Source: Hydrangea macrophylla (Eukaryota; Streptophyta; Magnoliopsida; Cornales; Hydrangeaceae). From it: a DNA stretch of 64,000 nt. The notes under the pieces are model-generated. The model worked only from the letters and a program-made list of their open reading frames with translations. It was not told the origin of the DNA and ran no database searches. Of this stretch, positions 12,597-23,745 are shown in pieces (the stretch's first letter is position 1; each line of letters begins with the position of its first letter). The DNA lies in contig CM066997.1 in assembly GCA_033977485.1 (NCBI GenBank), positions 79,454,634 to 79,518,633 on the forward strand. Reading direction: 5' to 3'. The translations under genes were made by a program, and so were the position numbers.

Positions 12597-14036
12597 TGTC
12601 CAACAATCTTACCACTTCTTAATATAATTACAACTTTTACTCTTTCCTTAAAATCCTGTTAGTTGTTAATCCTATCCGCAGATGTTTGTAGTTTTCCCAT
12701 GATATATATTAGTTGTTTCATCATGGTTTGCATGGGTTCCTGTTGTATTTCTTGTGCGGAGTTATGGAAGCATTAGAATTTTGCTTTGTATTAGGTTAAG
12801 GATTTTGTGTTTGTTGAAATTGAGGCGGAGGAGGTAAATATTGATTTTTTTGAGGTGGTAGTTACTGTTGAGGTTGAAATTGTAGACTTGCTTCTTTGGT
12901 ATACATATGATTCGGAGGATTTCTCCAATTAGATTGGTATAAATTACCATAGGAGTTTTGTAGACCCCTTTAATTATTCATAGCATTCATCTCTATTGGA
13001 GCAGTTTCTTGATAATTCAAAATATTGGGACATTCATTAGTAGGATGTCCTAACGTTTGACAGTTGTCACAAAGGTCTCTTTTCTTCTGAGGTGGATTAG
13101 CTTCTTCTGCTATTATAGCTTCTACTTTACGAGCTAATTCTTCATATTTCAATGCTAGTTCATCTTCTGACTGCAATTGATTTAAACTTTTAGTTTTTTC
13201 TGTTCTATTAATTTCATCTTTTTCCCATTTAGGAGCATTTTCTTCTTGCCAATCAAAGTATGATTCAGCTTTGTCAGCATTTTTATTAAAAAAATTCTCA
13301 TTGACACATCATTTCAACTAATTTCTTTGACTTTGGATCCAATCCTTCGTAAAAGAACTAATTAGATGCCATTTTTCAAATTCATGACGTGGACAAACTA
13401 ATAGAAGATCTTGAAAATTTTACCAAACTTTAGGGAATGTTTTCTTCTCTTTTTGATTGAAAAGTTTAATTTGACGCATCATGCTATTTGTTAAATTTTT
13501 CAGATAGAATTTTTTAAAAATGCTTCATTCATGTCATGCCATGAATTTATAGATCTAGGATTGAGAGATAAAAGCCATGCCTTATCTTTTTCTTTTAAAG
13601 AGAAAGTAAAAAGTTTGACACGGATAATCTTAAGAGGATAGGTATGATCAGCGAACGTATCACAACCTTCTTCAAATTCACAAATATGAATATAAGCACG
13701 TTTTGTCCCTATTCCATAGAAAGTTGGTAAGAGTGGTATCATGCCATGTCTAAAATGAAAGTTTCCAGTGTCTAGGTATAGTGATACAAGGAGTGATGTT
13801 TCATTCTGAGGTTAATAGATCATGTAAAGAACATAAGTCATGCTCAGGGCGTAAAATTGGAATTGGTAAAACAGGTTGTGGTATATTTCCCCATGTTCAC
13901 TATGAGCTTCATCTCCTATTCCTTCTATACCTTCGAAATCAGTCTTTATTTTAGGAAATTGTATACTACATTAATCAGTAGAAATATTAAAATTATGTGG
14001 TAGTTGATAGAAAACTTCAGTAGTATCGAAAGACAT
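12597..14036 (-). pseudogene. Athila gag (broken)
   Basis: Gag forms the particle that packages element RNA. A start codon at 14,036 opens a frame beginning MSFDTTEVFYQ that soon hits stops. The retrotransposon gag core is clear at 13,742-13,500, with YIHICEFEEGCDTF, KLFTFSLKEKDKAWL and INSWHDMNEAFLK. A zinc knuckle, CDNCQTLGHPTNEC (CX2CX4HX4C type), is at about 13,070. The following Asn/Pro/Gln-rich tail is frameshifted. The original gag-protease junction is split by the 5,609-12,591 insertion. Confidence 0.85.
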
Positions 14037-14277
14037 ATGAAGTAAAAGAAAAACAAAGTGATAAAAAATATTATTATTATTTATAGCTAAGTAGAAAAAC
14101 TTGAGTATGTTTTTTTTAGAAGATAGGTTTATATTTTTTTAAGAGATGGGATACATACATATATAAATTTTTAACAAAGATTATTTATAGTTTTTTTGAA
14201 TGATAAGTATATATTTATATATATTTATATTGGGAGAAATAGTTTTAAACCTAACTTTTTTTTTTCCTAAACCGTTC

Positions 14278-14294
14278 CCTGACAATGGCTCCAA
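14278..14294 (-). other. Athila primer-binding site (degenerate)
   Basis: The minus strand reads TGGAGCCATTGTCAGGG. This resembles the tRNA-Asp complement TGGCGCCGTTGCCGGGG used by Athila elements, with about four changes. It lies between gag and the putative 5' LTR end near 14,303 (...TGTCGTCA), which supports the strand and lineage assignment. Confidence 0.6.
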
Positions 14295-14303
14295 AACCTT
14301 GAC

Positions 14304-15540
14304 GACACCGTACTAATGTGTTTTCTTATCAACACCCAAGTGCAGGTGATCGTTCATATACCAAAGTTCTGGTTAGGCTACGTCAAACCCACAGGGAATG
14401 GCAAAAATGATTAATTAAGATAGCAGATAACTATTTTTGTCCCTAAAAAGAAAATAAAAGATGAAGGATTTTGGGGGGTTTCTTAGACTAGTGATTTTTT
14501 ATGCTTTTGCAGTAAAACTTACTAAAAAGGCTATTTTTTGAAGTACTTTACTGTAAAGATTTAAACATAATAAATGAAAACTAAACTAATCAAAATGCTA
14601 GTAACAAAGGGAAGAAAAAAAGATAAAAAACTAGATTTACTTATACATGAGAAGAACTTCTTAGATTTGATTCTAAAGCAAAAGATGGAAGTAATCCAAG
14701 TATTTAAGGTAAGTTATCTAGAAATAGCATATATTAATTGACTTAGGAGAAACGATATAAGGGGATTGAGAATACGCAAACCAACACTAAATTACTCAAC
14801 TTTTGTGCTTTTGAAAGGGTTTGGCATTTTTAAATAATCTAGTTATCCTTTGTTTGAAAATAAACTTATAATAGTTGAATTCATATCTAGTTTGCAATGT
14901 TTGATATAAAACGACGTCGTTTGATTTAAAGAAAAACAAGGAGGCAATCGGACAATAGCCAGGTTTGAACTCAAACACGCAAACGTGGGTTACTCGGCAC
15001 TCAGTCCCCACCACTCTGCCACTACACGATTGCTTGTCCATTAATGGATATAAATATATATACACATACTTGAAACATAAGCTTCATTAAATAATTTATT
15101 TTGTATGCTAGGTATTTTTTAAGGATAACTAACATGGTTTATAATTCATAGAATTAGGTTCTTGTTTCAATTACGTGACTCTTGAACTCCAACACAACTA
15201 TAATCCATAAATACGTTAGGATTCATGAACAATAGTTGTATTTTAGCCAAAAATGGAAGAACAGGCCAATTATTTAAATCTGCCCGATTAAGAAAAAGTG
15301 CACAAAAGTTGTGTTTTCTAGGTTTTATTGCAAATTCCTAACTAAAGATTTAGCCTAACATGTTGGAATTAAAACAATTATCGAAATTATTTTAAAGAAA
15401 AATCAAATATCTATACACAATCACCGTTTTAACTACGATTTAAGATTATAAAAACAAGAAAGTAGGAAATTAAATAAATATACTTATTCTTCATTAACTT
15501 GTGTTGAGGTTGAATTTTTAGAATCTGCAAAATAACTAGG
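14304..15540 (-). repeat. Probable Athila 5' LTR (outer end unresolved)
   Basis: The minus strand here ends with TTCCCTGTGGG, then TGCACTTGGGTG, then a TCA terminus before the PBS. The plus-strand LTR at 20,433-22,085 has the same motif order at its end. No coding sequence is visible. The start of the LTR could not be fixed because its partner copy was not found. Confidence 0.45.
14955..15040 (-). other. tRNA-like / SINE-like fragment
   Basis: The minus strand has a perfect A-box-like TGGCAGAGTGG (15,021-15,011). About 50 bases on it has a B-box-like AGTTCAAACC (14,971-14,962). This is the internal RNA polymerase III promoter layout of tRNAs and tRNA-derived SINEs. A full cloverleaf was not verified and no poly(A) tail or target duplication was found. 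It could be a decayed tRNA gene or SINE head. Confidence 0.4.
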
Positions 15541-16220
15541 TATTAGTTTGTTGTTCTCTTTTGGTTTCCTTTGTCAGGATTGTCACTATGAATCAAATGT
15601 TACCGCCACTGTTCCTTCCACATCAGTTGTTCCATGGATTGGGACCGTACATAAGGCCCCCGGGTACTCCGCCGCAAGAGGAAAGTCCGTTGCGAACTTA
15701 CACTCCGTTATCACTGTCTCTATCCGGATCACCTCCTGCATGTGCGATCAATTCCTTGGATAGTTCAGACTTGCTCGATGATGCCCTGGCTGCTTTCTGG
15801 CTGTCCTGGAAAAGGGAATCACCATGTTTGGACCCCACATTCGAAGTTTTGGCAGAAAAAGAAGTTGTGGAAGAAGATATTTTCATGCTTGAAGAGTAGT
15901 GCTTCACTTCAATTGTATTCTGTCATTTCATCTTTCTTTCATCAATTGAAGTGTATTCCTAGACAAAGTTTTATTAGTTTCAGTTTCTTTTAGTTTTTCT
16001 TTATCAATAAGGTTTTAAATACCATGTTGGGGGCAATAATGTTGTAAATGGATGCTACTACAATGATTTATTTATATAAAATTTGTAATTTTTTATTTAT
16101 CAAGATGATTTCTGGCCTACATGACCTGTCTTTGAACAGTTTTATCATTTTCCTGTATGTCCAGACCAATGTGGATTAGTTGGGGGTGTATAATCCTTAA
16201 ATTCAATAATATTGTAAAAT
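15541..16220. other. Intergenic/retroelement DNA with an uncertain short ORF
   Basis: A plus-strand frame, 15,561-15,899 (112 codons), is rich in Pro and Leu early and acidic at the end (EVLAEKEVVEEDIFMLEE). I do not recognise it. A purine tract TTGGGGGCAATAATG near 16,030 and TTAGTTGGGGGTGT near 16,178 look like retroelement polypurine tracts. Nothing else is supported. Confidence 0.3.
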
Positions 16221-16226
16221 TTCTAA

Positions 16227-16339
16227 GTTCGATCGATCGAACTCATCTCGATCGATCGAAATTATCAGTACCTCGAGCGCTTCAACAAGCCTCAATCGAT
16301 TGAAAGTTCGATCGATCGAACTTTCTCGATCGATCGAGA
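16227..16339. repeat. Cluster 1 of CGATCG/ATCGAT palindromic motifs
   Basis: Five copies of motifs such as TTCGATCGATCGAA and TCAATCGATTGA lie within 113 bases. The last ends 5 bases before a TATTTAAA box. Each motif is a near-perfect palindrome. The same core recurs at 16,685-16,850, 20,685-20,812 and 21,298-21,420. Confidence 0.8.
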
Positions 16340-16343
16340 CTTG

Positions 16344-16351
16344 TATTTAAA
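16344..16351 (+). promoter_or_regulatory. TATA box upstream of the transposon ORF
   Basis: TATTTAAA directly follows palindrome cluster 1. It is followed at 25-40 bases by a CT-rich stretch typical of a plant transcription start and leader. Likely splice sites follow (donor AG|GTGAGG near 16,532, acceptors near 16,642 and 16,922). The unit therefore looks like a promoter with a spliced leader. Inference from motifs. Confidence 0.5.
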
Positions 16352-16684
16352 CGAGGCGTCTGCTATACACTTTCTCAGTTTCTCATTCTCTCTCTCACGC
16401 TCAAGTGATCGGAGACAGAGGAGAATCTCGCCAATTTTCAACCCCCATACACAACCACATCACCTGAGGAGAGCCTGACCCCTCGGATCATCATCATCAA
16501 CCTCCTCATCTCCCCCGTCGCGTGTATCTCAAGGTGAGGTCTCGATACACCCCCTCGTGTCTTTCTTTTTGTTAGAATTGTATTGGGGCCCAATTGGTTT
16601 TAATCCTTTATTTGATGTTTTTCTTGATTTTGTATGTTTGCAGGCTATTCCCGTTCTCTATCATTGTCGCTGCTGCTTCACTGT

Positions 16685-16850
16685 GTTCGATCGATCGAAC
16701 TTGGTTTGAGCGATCGAGCTCAACCACATTTCAATCGATCGAACTGAGTTCGAGCAATCAAACCCAACATCTTTTTGAGCGATCGAACGCGGATCAAGCG
16801 ATCGAACATAGAACTTTTTCAATCGATCGAACATACTTCGATCGATCGAA
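16685..16850. repeat. Cluster 2 of CGATCG/ATCGAT motifs
   Basis: About eight variants of GAGCGATCGAAC / TCGATCGATCGAA lie about 340-500 bases downstream of the TATA box. They create repeated Ser-Ile-Asp-Arg / Phe-Asp-Arg-Ser peptides in an open frame. That is a by-product of the DNA motif rather than evidence of protein function. Confidence 0.75.
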
Positions 16851-16932
16851 GGGCAACAGTTTCTATATCTTTTCTGTTTTTCCCTGTTTTCTTGTATTTA
16901 CTATCTGTTTCTTCCATTTCAGGGCTTTCACG

Positions 16933-18336
16933 ATGAATCCTATCACCGGGTACAACAAGTCCAAGCCACTTGATCTCACTATACCCGACCACATACAAGA
17001 TCACGGGCTTAGAAATGAGGAGGAGAGGGTGTGGTTTACGGGATACTTCCAGTCTAGGAAGGTTATGTTGGAGCTACCACTGGAGTCTGTATGGCTCTCA
17101 GCCCCATGGTTTCTAGGACGGATCAGAGACCAGCCATTATGGTACGACATGTTGATTCAGACAAAGACGATCAACATCCACTAGGTTCGAAAGGCCTGCT
17201 CCTCTATGATCAAGGATCCCACGGCCCCATTCACATATAGATCATTCTTCCGTGGGCGCGAGATCATATTCAGCCCTGCCACCATTTCAGCTGCTCTGGG
17301 GGTACCTGAGGTACCATATTGTATCTATCCTTGCTTATCAGGAGCCCAAGAGATGCCTCCTACCACCATTATCTGTGAGCTTACAAGCGGCGCCGTTCAG
17401 CTCTGGAATGGCGTTTCTCTCATCGAGGATAAGCTTCTCACAGAGAACTATCACCTCCTCCATCTGACGCTGGTGAACTGCATTTTCATGACATCTTATC
17501 ACGAGAAGTTCGCTGCATGGTATGCCCATGCTTTGTATGCCATTGGGACAGGACAGCGAGTCTGTCTGTCTCGCCTATATATTGACTTCCTGGTTCAGCC
17601 TACGCGGTACATCGCCGCCAAGCGCCATCTGAAGGGCGCCTGGCCTATCCATCGGGTCATTGAGCAGGCTGGACTAGTTCCATTGGCCACAGATTTGATC
17701 ATTCAGGCCTCTAGTCGATTTGGCGAGACGGCGGCCCGCCATTCTGATGCTCAGAAGAAGAGAAAAGTGAAGGATAAGGCGAAGATTAGAGTGAAGAGGA
17801 AGAGGGGAGGAGGCACCGATACAGAGGGTGCAGCTTCTGGGACGTCCACAGAGGCTGAGGAGCTTGATTCTGACGACGAGGTTGATCCTCGTATTGAAGT
17901 TGCCTAGTTTGAGCTGAGACAGCGGTCTCAGGCTCCCATCCAGGGAGAGTCTTCTTCATCCGCGCCTCTCCCTACTGTTCACGAGTTGCTATTGGAGGAG
18001 AGAGAGGCCCGGATTAGACTAGAGGGCAAGATGGATCGCATGACGACTCCTCAGGTTGATCGTTCTACTCCATCTACATCGGCAGGCCCATCTGTTCCTG
18101 TTCCTACTCCTTCTGTACCATCTACTGATCCTTCTGTTCCATCCACATCGGCGATACCGCCTGCTTCTGAGATACCACTTCCACCACCTCCAGTGGTGAC
18201 GGATCCATTATTAGCTACATCAGCTGCTCCGACTGCGAGTGACCCTGCAATGGCTACTACTGTTGCTGAGGGTGGAGATGGGGATGCTCCGGATTTGGTT
18301 ACTGAGATCTTATCGGATGTCGCCGATGATGTATAG
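16933..18336 (+). pseudogene. Retrotransposon-associated 'plant transposon protein' ORF, two in-frame stops
   Basis: One continuous frame starts at ATG 16,933 (MNPITGYNKSK) just after a TTTCAG acceptor and ends at TAG 18,334-18,336. It is broken only by in-frame TAG codons at 17,182 and 17,905. The middle (17,206-17,700) has FFRGREIIFSPATISAALGV, then HEKFAAWYAHALYAIGTG. I recognise this from family memory as the 'putative plant transposon protein' domain often carried by plant Ty3 elements; its biochemical role is unknown. A basic Lys/Arg block (KKRKVKDKAK), resembling a nuclear localisation signal, follows. Then come acidic and Ser/Thr/Pro-rich segments. With the stops read through it would be about 467 codons. 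An alternative is a captured host gene, but the repeat context argues against that. Confidence 0.65.
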
Positions 18337-20432
18337 ATTTTGATAGATCAGTGTTTTTGATTATTGGGTTATTTTGGTGGGATATAACTGTATTCTTTTC
18401 TCTCTCTTATTTTTCTGGTGGTTTGGTTAGTTAGACATGTTGGTTATTTTTGTTGTATGGATTTTGTAATCACTGTTCTGTTATTCCATTGTATTATTAT
18501 ACCAGTGATTAGTTCTGTTTATGTATGGATCCTATGCTTTATCTTTTATACTCTATTTGATTCTGCTTGTTTGGAGTTTGTATGATTTTTATACAGATTG
18601 TTACGCTTGTGGTTATTACTATACTTTGACAGGTGATATCTCTCTATCTATATTTGAAAATCATCTTCTGAGGACATCGCAATTTTCAGTTAGGGGGTGG
18701 GATGTAGATAGATAGTCACCTGCATATGTCTATACTTAGCAATCTGAATACATTTATTGTACATGTCATACAATCTTGGTTGAATTTGAAAAATTTTGAA
18801 ACAAATTTTAAATTAAAATAAAATTGGAATTTTTAATTATAAACTTTATTGGTAGGATGACTTTTGAAATATTCACTTCTATTTAGTTGTTATCAAGCAA
18901 TGACACAACCATTTTATCCTTATCTTTTTATGAATTAAATTCATGTGTTTTTCTAATTTGCTAGGATGATTGCATGTGTTAACCATTCTTGTATCCAAAT
19001 TCCTTATGCACATGTTAATAGCTATGCAGAAAACCTAAATAAGAGTTAGGATGACTTTTGTACTTTAAAAGAATAAGTAGTGGAAACTAGTCACCCTTAG
19101 TGAGCTTTTGAATCCAATCTTCAGTTCTGAGGGAGTTATCACATTAAATTTGAATCGTTTTCTTGAAAATACATATTAAATTCGTCGAATAGTCTCTAAT
19201 TCTTTATTTTGGCTGCTCGATCAGCAGAGGAGAATGTTCAGGATTTACCAACAAAACTCAATGAACACGGAAGTGCTAAAACTAAGAAGTTGAGAAAATG
19301 ATTTAAGCTATCGTATTTGCTCCTTACCTTTCCATATACCTATATCGACATTCCAGAATATGCATTGTTCTCAACCCCACACCTAATAAATACTACCAAA
19401 CCTATTATGAAATCTTAAATCCTTAATCTTATACTTTGACCTCAATACACCCCATTGCGCATCCAATGTGATTGAATTATTGAAGTATATTATGAGGAGG
19501 GAGTAGTTGTGGGAGGGGCTGCATGTTAAAAAAAAAAAAACACATCTATGAGAATAGAGGATGGTCGGAATGAAGTGAAGAATAAATTACTGCACTCAAT
19601 CAAATGCTAAAGATGTGCGATTTCTTACCCTTCTCATTTCTACCTTAATATATAAAACCCGAAAAGTCAAAGCCTTAATGATTCTTAACACCTTAGTTTA
19701 AAACACGAACGTGTAAATTGAGTTGTCTACGGTATTTTGCTCCTCTAGTTAGTAGTATTCCTTTCATGAGATATACACTCTAAATGTTCGTCCTTTATTG
19801 AGTCATGCGTGAAAGCATTAGTAACCAAAATATTACTCATATCAAAGCTTTCACACTATGAACGATCATTATTAAACAAGTTTCTAAGAGATGTTTATTT
19901 TTGAGTGTAAACTCATGTGAGAATTGAGTTGAAACTACAAGTTATGGGAGTATGATAGTCTAAAAAACTCTAAATAAAGTTTGATGTATAGCTGTTAGTT
20001 TCACACACGCACGGATACATTAATGTGATGCATATGTTATTCTTTCTTGGTGCATGAGGAACAAGTGTATTTCTTTCATGGTTTGAATGAGAATGATATG
20101 TTTTGTAGAACTAAATTAATAGTTGAATAGAAGAGAGTGTTTATAAGTATTCTATATCTCTTTGATCTTAAAATCAGAGAATTTTGTGGGTGTATTCACT
20201 GCAAACCCTCACGAGACAACACTCGTCCACTAGGGGGAACCTAGGGGTTTAACGGCTTGTTGCATTTGCTAAATGCAACCGCGATTCCTGTGAAAGTGAG
20301 TTAGGCAGTTTCTCTTTATTTAGATAAGTTTGCTTTATTTTTAATTTGTTTTATTTTAACCATTGTAGTATCAGTGTAGCTTGTTTTATTTACGCTTTAT
20401 TCCTAGGGACTAGCAAATCGCTAGTTGGGGGT
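18337..20432. other. AT-rich region, no gene seen
   Basis: I see no supported coding region. A purine tract (TTAGGGGGTGGGATG) is present near 18,692 and an A run near 19,529. Sequence style is that of a degraded retroelement 3' region between the transposon ORF and the LTR at 20,433. Confidence 0.4.
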
Positions 20433-20684
20433 TGTGACAAGCGAGGGTATTTGTAAAATACAACTGCGCTAAAAGAAGAAAATACACTAAATTAGTTTAC
20501 AATTTTCCTGTTTATCTGCAATTTGAATTACAATGCCAGTTTTTACACAATATGATTAATCTATGATAAGTGGTATTGTTTTAGTGGTTATGTGTGCAGA
20601 TTACTGTTGCTGTGTGAAGAATTGAACAAGCAAGATAAAAGTTAGTGATTGGGTTTAATGAAGACAAGTCAAAAATGAAAAGAG

Positions 20685-20812
20685 AGTTTCGAGCGATCGA
20701 AGAAGGCTCGAGCGATCGAGGTTTCGATCGATCGAAAGAAGTTCAAGCGCTCGAAGATCGAAAGAAGTTCAATCGATCGAGAGATGTTCGATCGATCGAA
20801 CATGGCTTTTAT
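20685..20812. repeat. Cluster 3 of CGATCG/ATCGAT motifs
   Basis: About seven copies of GAGCGATCGA / TTCGATCGATCGAA variants lie 55-180 bases upstream of a TATA box. The short ORF across them (20,645-20,932) is motif-derived and not a gene candidate. Confidence 0.8.
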
Positions 20813-20867
20813 CAGAACCTACGCGCACGCAACGGGGACATTTGTTGTAACCCTAGCTTTAGGTTTT

Positions 20868-20878
20868 TCTATATATAT
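20868..20878 (+). promoter_or_regulatory. TATA box of the 20.4-22.1 kb LTR
   Basis: TCTATATATAT follows palindrome cluster 3 and precedes a TATAGAGAGAATTAGAGAG leader-like stretch. Spacing and composition fit an LTR promoter. Motif evidence only. Confidence 0.5.
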
Positions 20879-21297
20879 CAGTTGTATTCACGCCACAAAC
20901 AACGCCTTCTTTTAGTTTTTATCATTTTATAGAGAGAATTAGAGAGTTTATACTGTTTTTGTAGGTTTCAAGGTATCACATTGCTTGTTCTTGGATTTGC
21001 AAATAGTTTGATCGTAATACATCGTCTCAGGTTCTGTTATTTCAGTTTATTTATAATCTGTTTATTGTTCCTAGTAGTATTAGTAAAGTTAATTATAATC
21101 TTGCATGCTAAATAGTATTACACTTATAGTTTTCATAGTTTTTATGTTAAAATTGCAACCAAACGCATCTCTAATGGATTTTTATGTTAAAAATGAGTTT
21201 AAGATACTCCAGACCATGTCTGAGTAGTCCCCAAGTTGGGAAATTGCTATGAAACTATAATTTCAAGCCTCTGCCATGCAGTAGAATAATTCTTGTG

Positions 21298-21420
21298 TTC
21301 GATCGATCGATGTTATTTCGATCGATCGGAGCAGAGATACAGTCGATCGATCGAAGGTATTTCGATCGATCGAGAGATGAAGATGTGCGATCGATCGAGA
21401 GCGCGTCAATCGATTGAAAC
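21298..21420. repeat. Cluster 4 of CGATCG/ATCGAT motifs
   Basis: About six copies (TTCGATCGATCGATG, GTCGATCGATCGAAG, TCAATCGATTGAAAC and similar) lie about 430-550 bases after the TATA box. This repeats the arrangement of clusters 1 and 2 around the 16,344 TATA box. Confidence 0.8.
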
Positions 21421-22085
21421 ATCTGATTCTAGAGAACATTCAATACAGTATTCCTAGACTTTCTGTTTTACAGATTTGTTATCAAACTGTCCCCAAATGC
21501 TCAGTTTGTCGAAACAGTCTCTAAACTTAAAACCTTAAAGCATTTTTCTTCAATATCTTTTGCAAACCACTCTCAATGCTAACACCATTGTGGGTGCGAG
21601 TCTTAACTATTGTTTTGAACCGCTTTCATGTATTTTGAACTTAATTTGGATGATATAGTTCTGGTCATGAAAGGGCTATGGATTCTCTATCTTTAGAAAA
21701 ATACGGAATATTGTAGAAGATGTACTCCAATGAGCTTTAACGTAATTGCATGGTAGATGGCTAGGTCACTGTGGACTTGCGTGATCCCAACACTTCTCTT
21801 TTATTAAGAAAACTAGTTTTAAAATATTGCTCTAGTTAATTAGTTAGTTATTAGTTTAAAGTAATTTAGTTGTTTTTAATTTTAATAGTTGTTAATCGTA
21901 GAACTTTGTGTTCTACAGTTTCCTTAAGCATTAAATTTTCTTTTTCTTTTTAGAGTTTAAGCTAGGTAATTAATTTCCAAAACCTTCCCTGTGGGATCGA
22001 CCTGGACTTCCAGTACTATATTACTTGCACGATTACCTACACTTGGGTATAGCACACAAGCGCACACAGAAAAATTCTCGTGCCA

Positions 22086-23694
22086 CCGACCTCGACTAGC
22101 CATCACTGCCAATTGATTCGATAATGGCAAGCATTGGAAACCTTAGTCGAGTTTGACCTTCAACCTGTGGAGTCGATAAAAGGATAGCATCTTGGATACC
22201 TTATCATACAAGCGACTCTAATCAGCCGTATTGTGGAAGCTCAATAGCTAGATGAGGATTTAATGATGTGGTTCGCTAAGATGTCAGCAAAGGAACTAGA
22301 GGTTTGGAGTATTAGTTCAGATGAAGCCTTACGATGTAAGGATAGACTGTGTGCGCCTAACAAAAAAAATCTCAAAAATGATGTATTGGACAAAGCACAC
22401 AAGTCGCGAATGACCGTCCACCCTGGAGGTATAAAGATGTACAAGGACTTGAAAAGGAACTTCTAGTGGGAAGGAATGAAGCGAGAAGTAGCTGAGTACG
22501 TATCTCAGTGTCTTACTTGTAAACAAGGAAAGGCAGAATATCATAAACCACCGAGACTTCTTCAGTCGCTACTGATTCCCCAATAGAAATGGGAACACAT
22601 AACCATGGAGTTTGTGGTAGGCTTGCCAAGGTCAAAGTAGAACTACGATGCTATTTGGGTAATAGTGGATCGACTAACCAAGACAATGCATTTTATTGCC
22701 TATAGCATGACCTATCCAATGTAACGCATGAGCCAGATGTATCTAGAACAACTTATATGATTACACAGCATACCTATTTTGATAGTGTTAGATCAAGATT
22801 CACATTTCACGGTGGTGTTTTGGAAGAGTCTTCAGACAACAATGGGGACTACATTAAACTTGAGTTCAGCTTTTCATCCTTAGATTGATAGTCAGATTAA
22901 ACGAGTCAATCAAGTGATAGAAGGTATGTTATGAGCTTGTGTCATCAATTTTGAGAGTTCTTGGGAAATGCACCTGTTGTTGATCGAGTTCGCCTACAAC
23001 AACAGCTATCACACGAGCATAGAAATGACGATGTTTGAAGCTTTATAAGAAAGACCTTGCCGATCACCATTATGCTGGGCCGAAGTCGGAGATACTCAAT
23101 TCTTGGGCCAAAAATGGTAAGGGACCAGCGAGAAGATTCAAGTTTTACGTTAAAAGATGAAGATGACATAGAATAGACACAAGAGTTATGCTAAAAAATG
23201 TCGTAAAGACTTGGAGTTTGCCGTTGGAGATCACGTGCTACTCAAAGTTTCGCTAGTTCGAGGAATCATTAGATCTGATCAGAAGAGAGGCAAGCTATCG
23301 CCATGATTCATCGGACCGTTCGAGATCATAGAACGCGTTGGAAAGGTTTCCTATAGACTGGTATTGCCGCCAAAGATGTCAATAGTGTACAACATTTTCT
23401 ACATTAGTATGCTGAGGAAGTGTGCCCACAACCCAGTGCACAAGATCAACTTTGAGGATATTGAAGTCAACAACAACATGACATTCAACGAAGGACCGGT
23501 GTGGATTCTAGACTGAGGAATCAAGAAGCTCGGGAACAAGGAGATTCCATTAGTGAAGATCCAGTGGAAGCATCACGATGAACGAGAAGCTTCATAGGAG
23601 ATAGAGTCAGAGATGCATGAGAAGTTCCCATTTATGTTTTAACCTTGCTTACTTCAGATTTTGAGGACAAAATCTGAAAATAAGTGATGGATGA
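22086..23694 (+). pseudogene. Tekay-like chromovirus integrase with chromodomain (broken)
   Basis: The plus strand encodes, with many stops, the C-terminal half of a chromovirus Pol. The integrase zinc-binding region (HPGGIKMYKDL, CLTCKQGKAEYHKP) is followed by the core (WEHITMEFVVGLP, VDRLTKTMHF, LDQDSHFT with the second Asp, [11 protein letters not shown]). A GPFEIIERVGKVSYRL segment follows, then a chromodomain-like end (NIFYISMLRK...IPLVKIQWKHH, then EIESEMHEKFP). This layout is that of Tekay/Del chromoviruses. At least ten in-frame stops, several of them TAG or TGA where Trp/Gln/Arg are expected, make it a pseudogene. Its 5' part is missing, cut by the LTR ending at 22,085. Confidence 0.85.
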
Positions 23695-23740
23695 TGTAAT
23701 ACCCAATATTTTTTAACGCATATTAATAAATAAGACTTGA
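23695..23740 (+). repeat. Tekay-like 3' LTR, first fragment
   Basis: TGTAATACCC begins directly after the chromovirus 3' internal sequence (TTGAGGACAAAATCTG...). Only about 50 bases are present before the TGTTA duplication and solo LTR interrupt it. It resumes at 33,687. Confidence 0.7.
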
Positions 23741-23745
23741 TGTTA
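23741..23745. repeat. Target-site duplication (left), TGTTA
   Basis: TGTTA precedes TGTAATGCCCC at 23,746 and recurs at 33,682-33,686 directly after GATATTACA. This marks the solo LTR and everything nested in it as one insertion. Confidence 0.8.

Larger units (their letters stand above)
2100..14303 (-). mobile_element. Athila-lineage Ty3/gypsy retrotransposon, degenerate and split
   Basis: Reading the minus strand from 14,303 downward gives the expected Ty3 order: PBS, gag with a zinc knuckle, protease, RT, RNase H, integrase. The integrase and RT wording (for example IDFMGPF, then YVSKWLE) matches the Athila lineage, which encodes no chromodomain. The element is interrupted between gag and protease by a 6.98-kb non-autonomous element (5,609-12,591) flanked by a TTTCT duplication. 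Many stops and frameshifts show it is dead. The left boundary and both LTR outer ends were not resolved; the 5' LTR probably lies to the right of 14,303. Confidence 0.85.
20433..22085 (+). repeat. LTR of an Athila/Tat-like element (3' or solo)
   Basis: A polypurine-like tract (CTAGTTGGGGG) precedes a TGTGACAAGCG start. The end carries TTCCCTGTGGGATCGACC, then TGCACG...CTTGGGTA, then a GTGCCA terminus, matching the layout at the Athila PBS side (14,303-14,400). Inside are palindrome clusters 3 and 4 and a TATA box near 20,868. No primer-binding site follows, and chromovirus integrase sequence begins at once. This LTR therefore seems to sit inside that element. Both boundaries are estimates and no TSD was confirmed. 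Confidence 0.5.

Noticed and set aside
16594..16932. Upstream extension of the transposon ORF to ATG 16,594
   Set aside because: It consists of leader intron and CGATCG-motif translation, and a splice acceptor lies just before ATG 16,933. The later start fits the domain better.
20645..20932. 95-codon ORF with Arg/Ser/Asp repeats
   Set aside because: Direct translation of palindrome cluster 3 upstream of an LTR TATA box.
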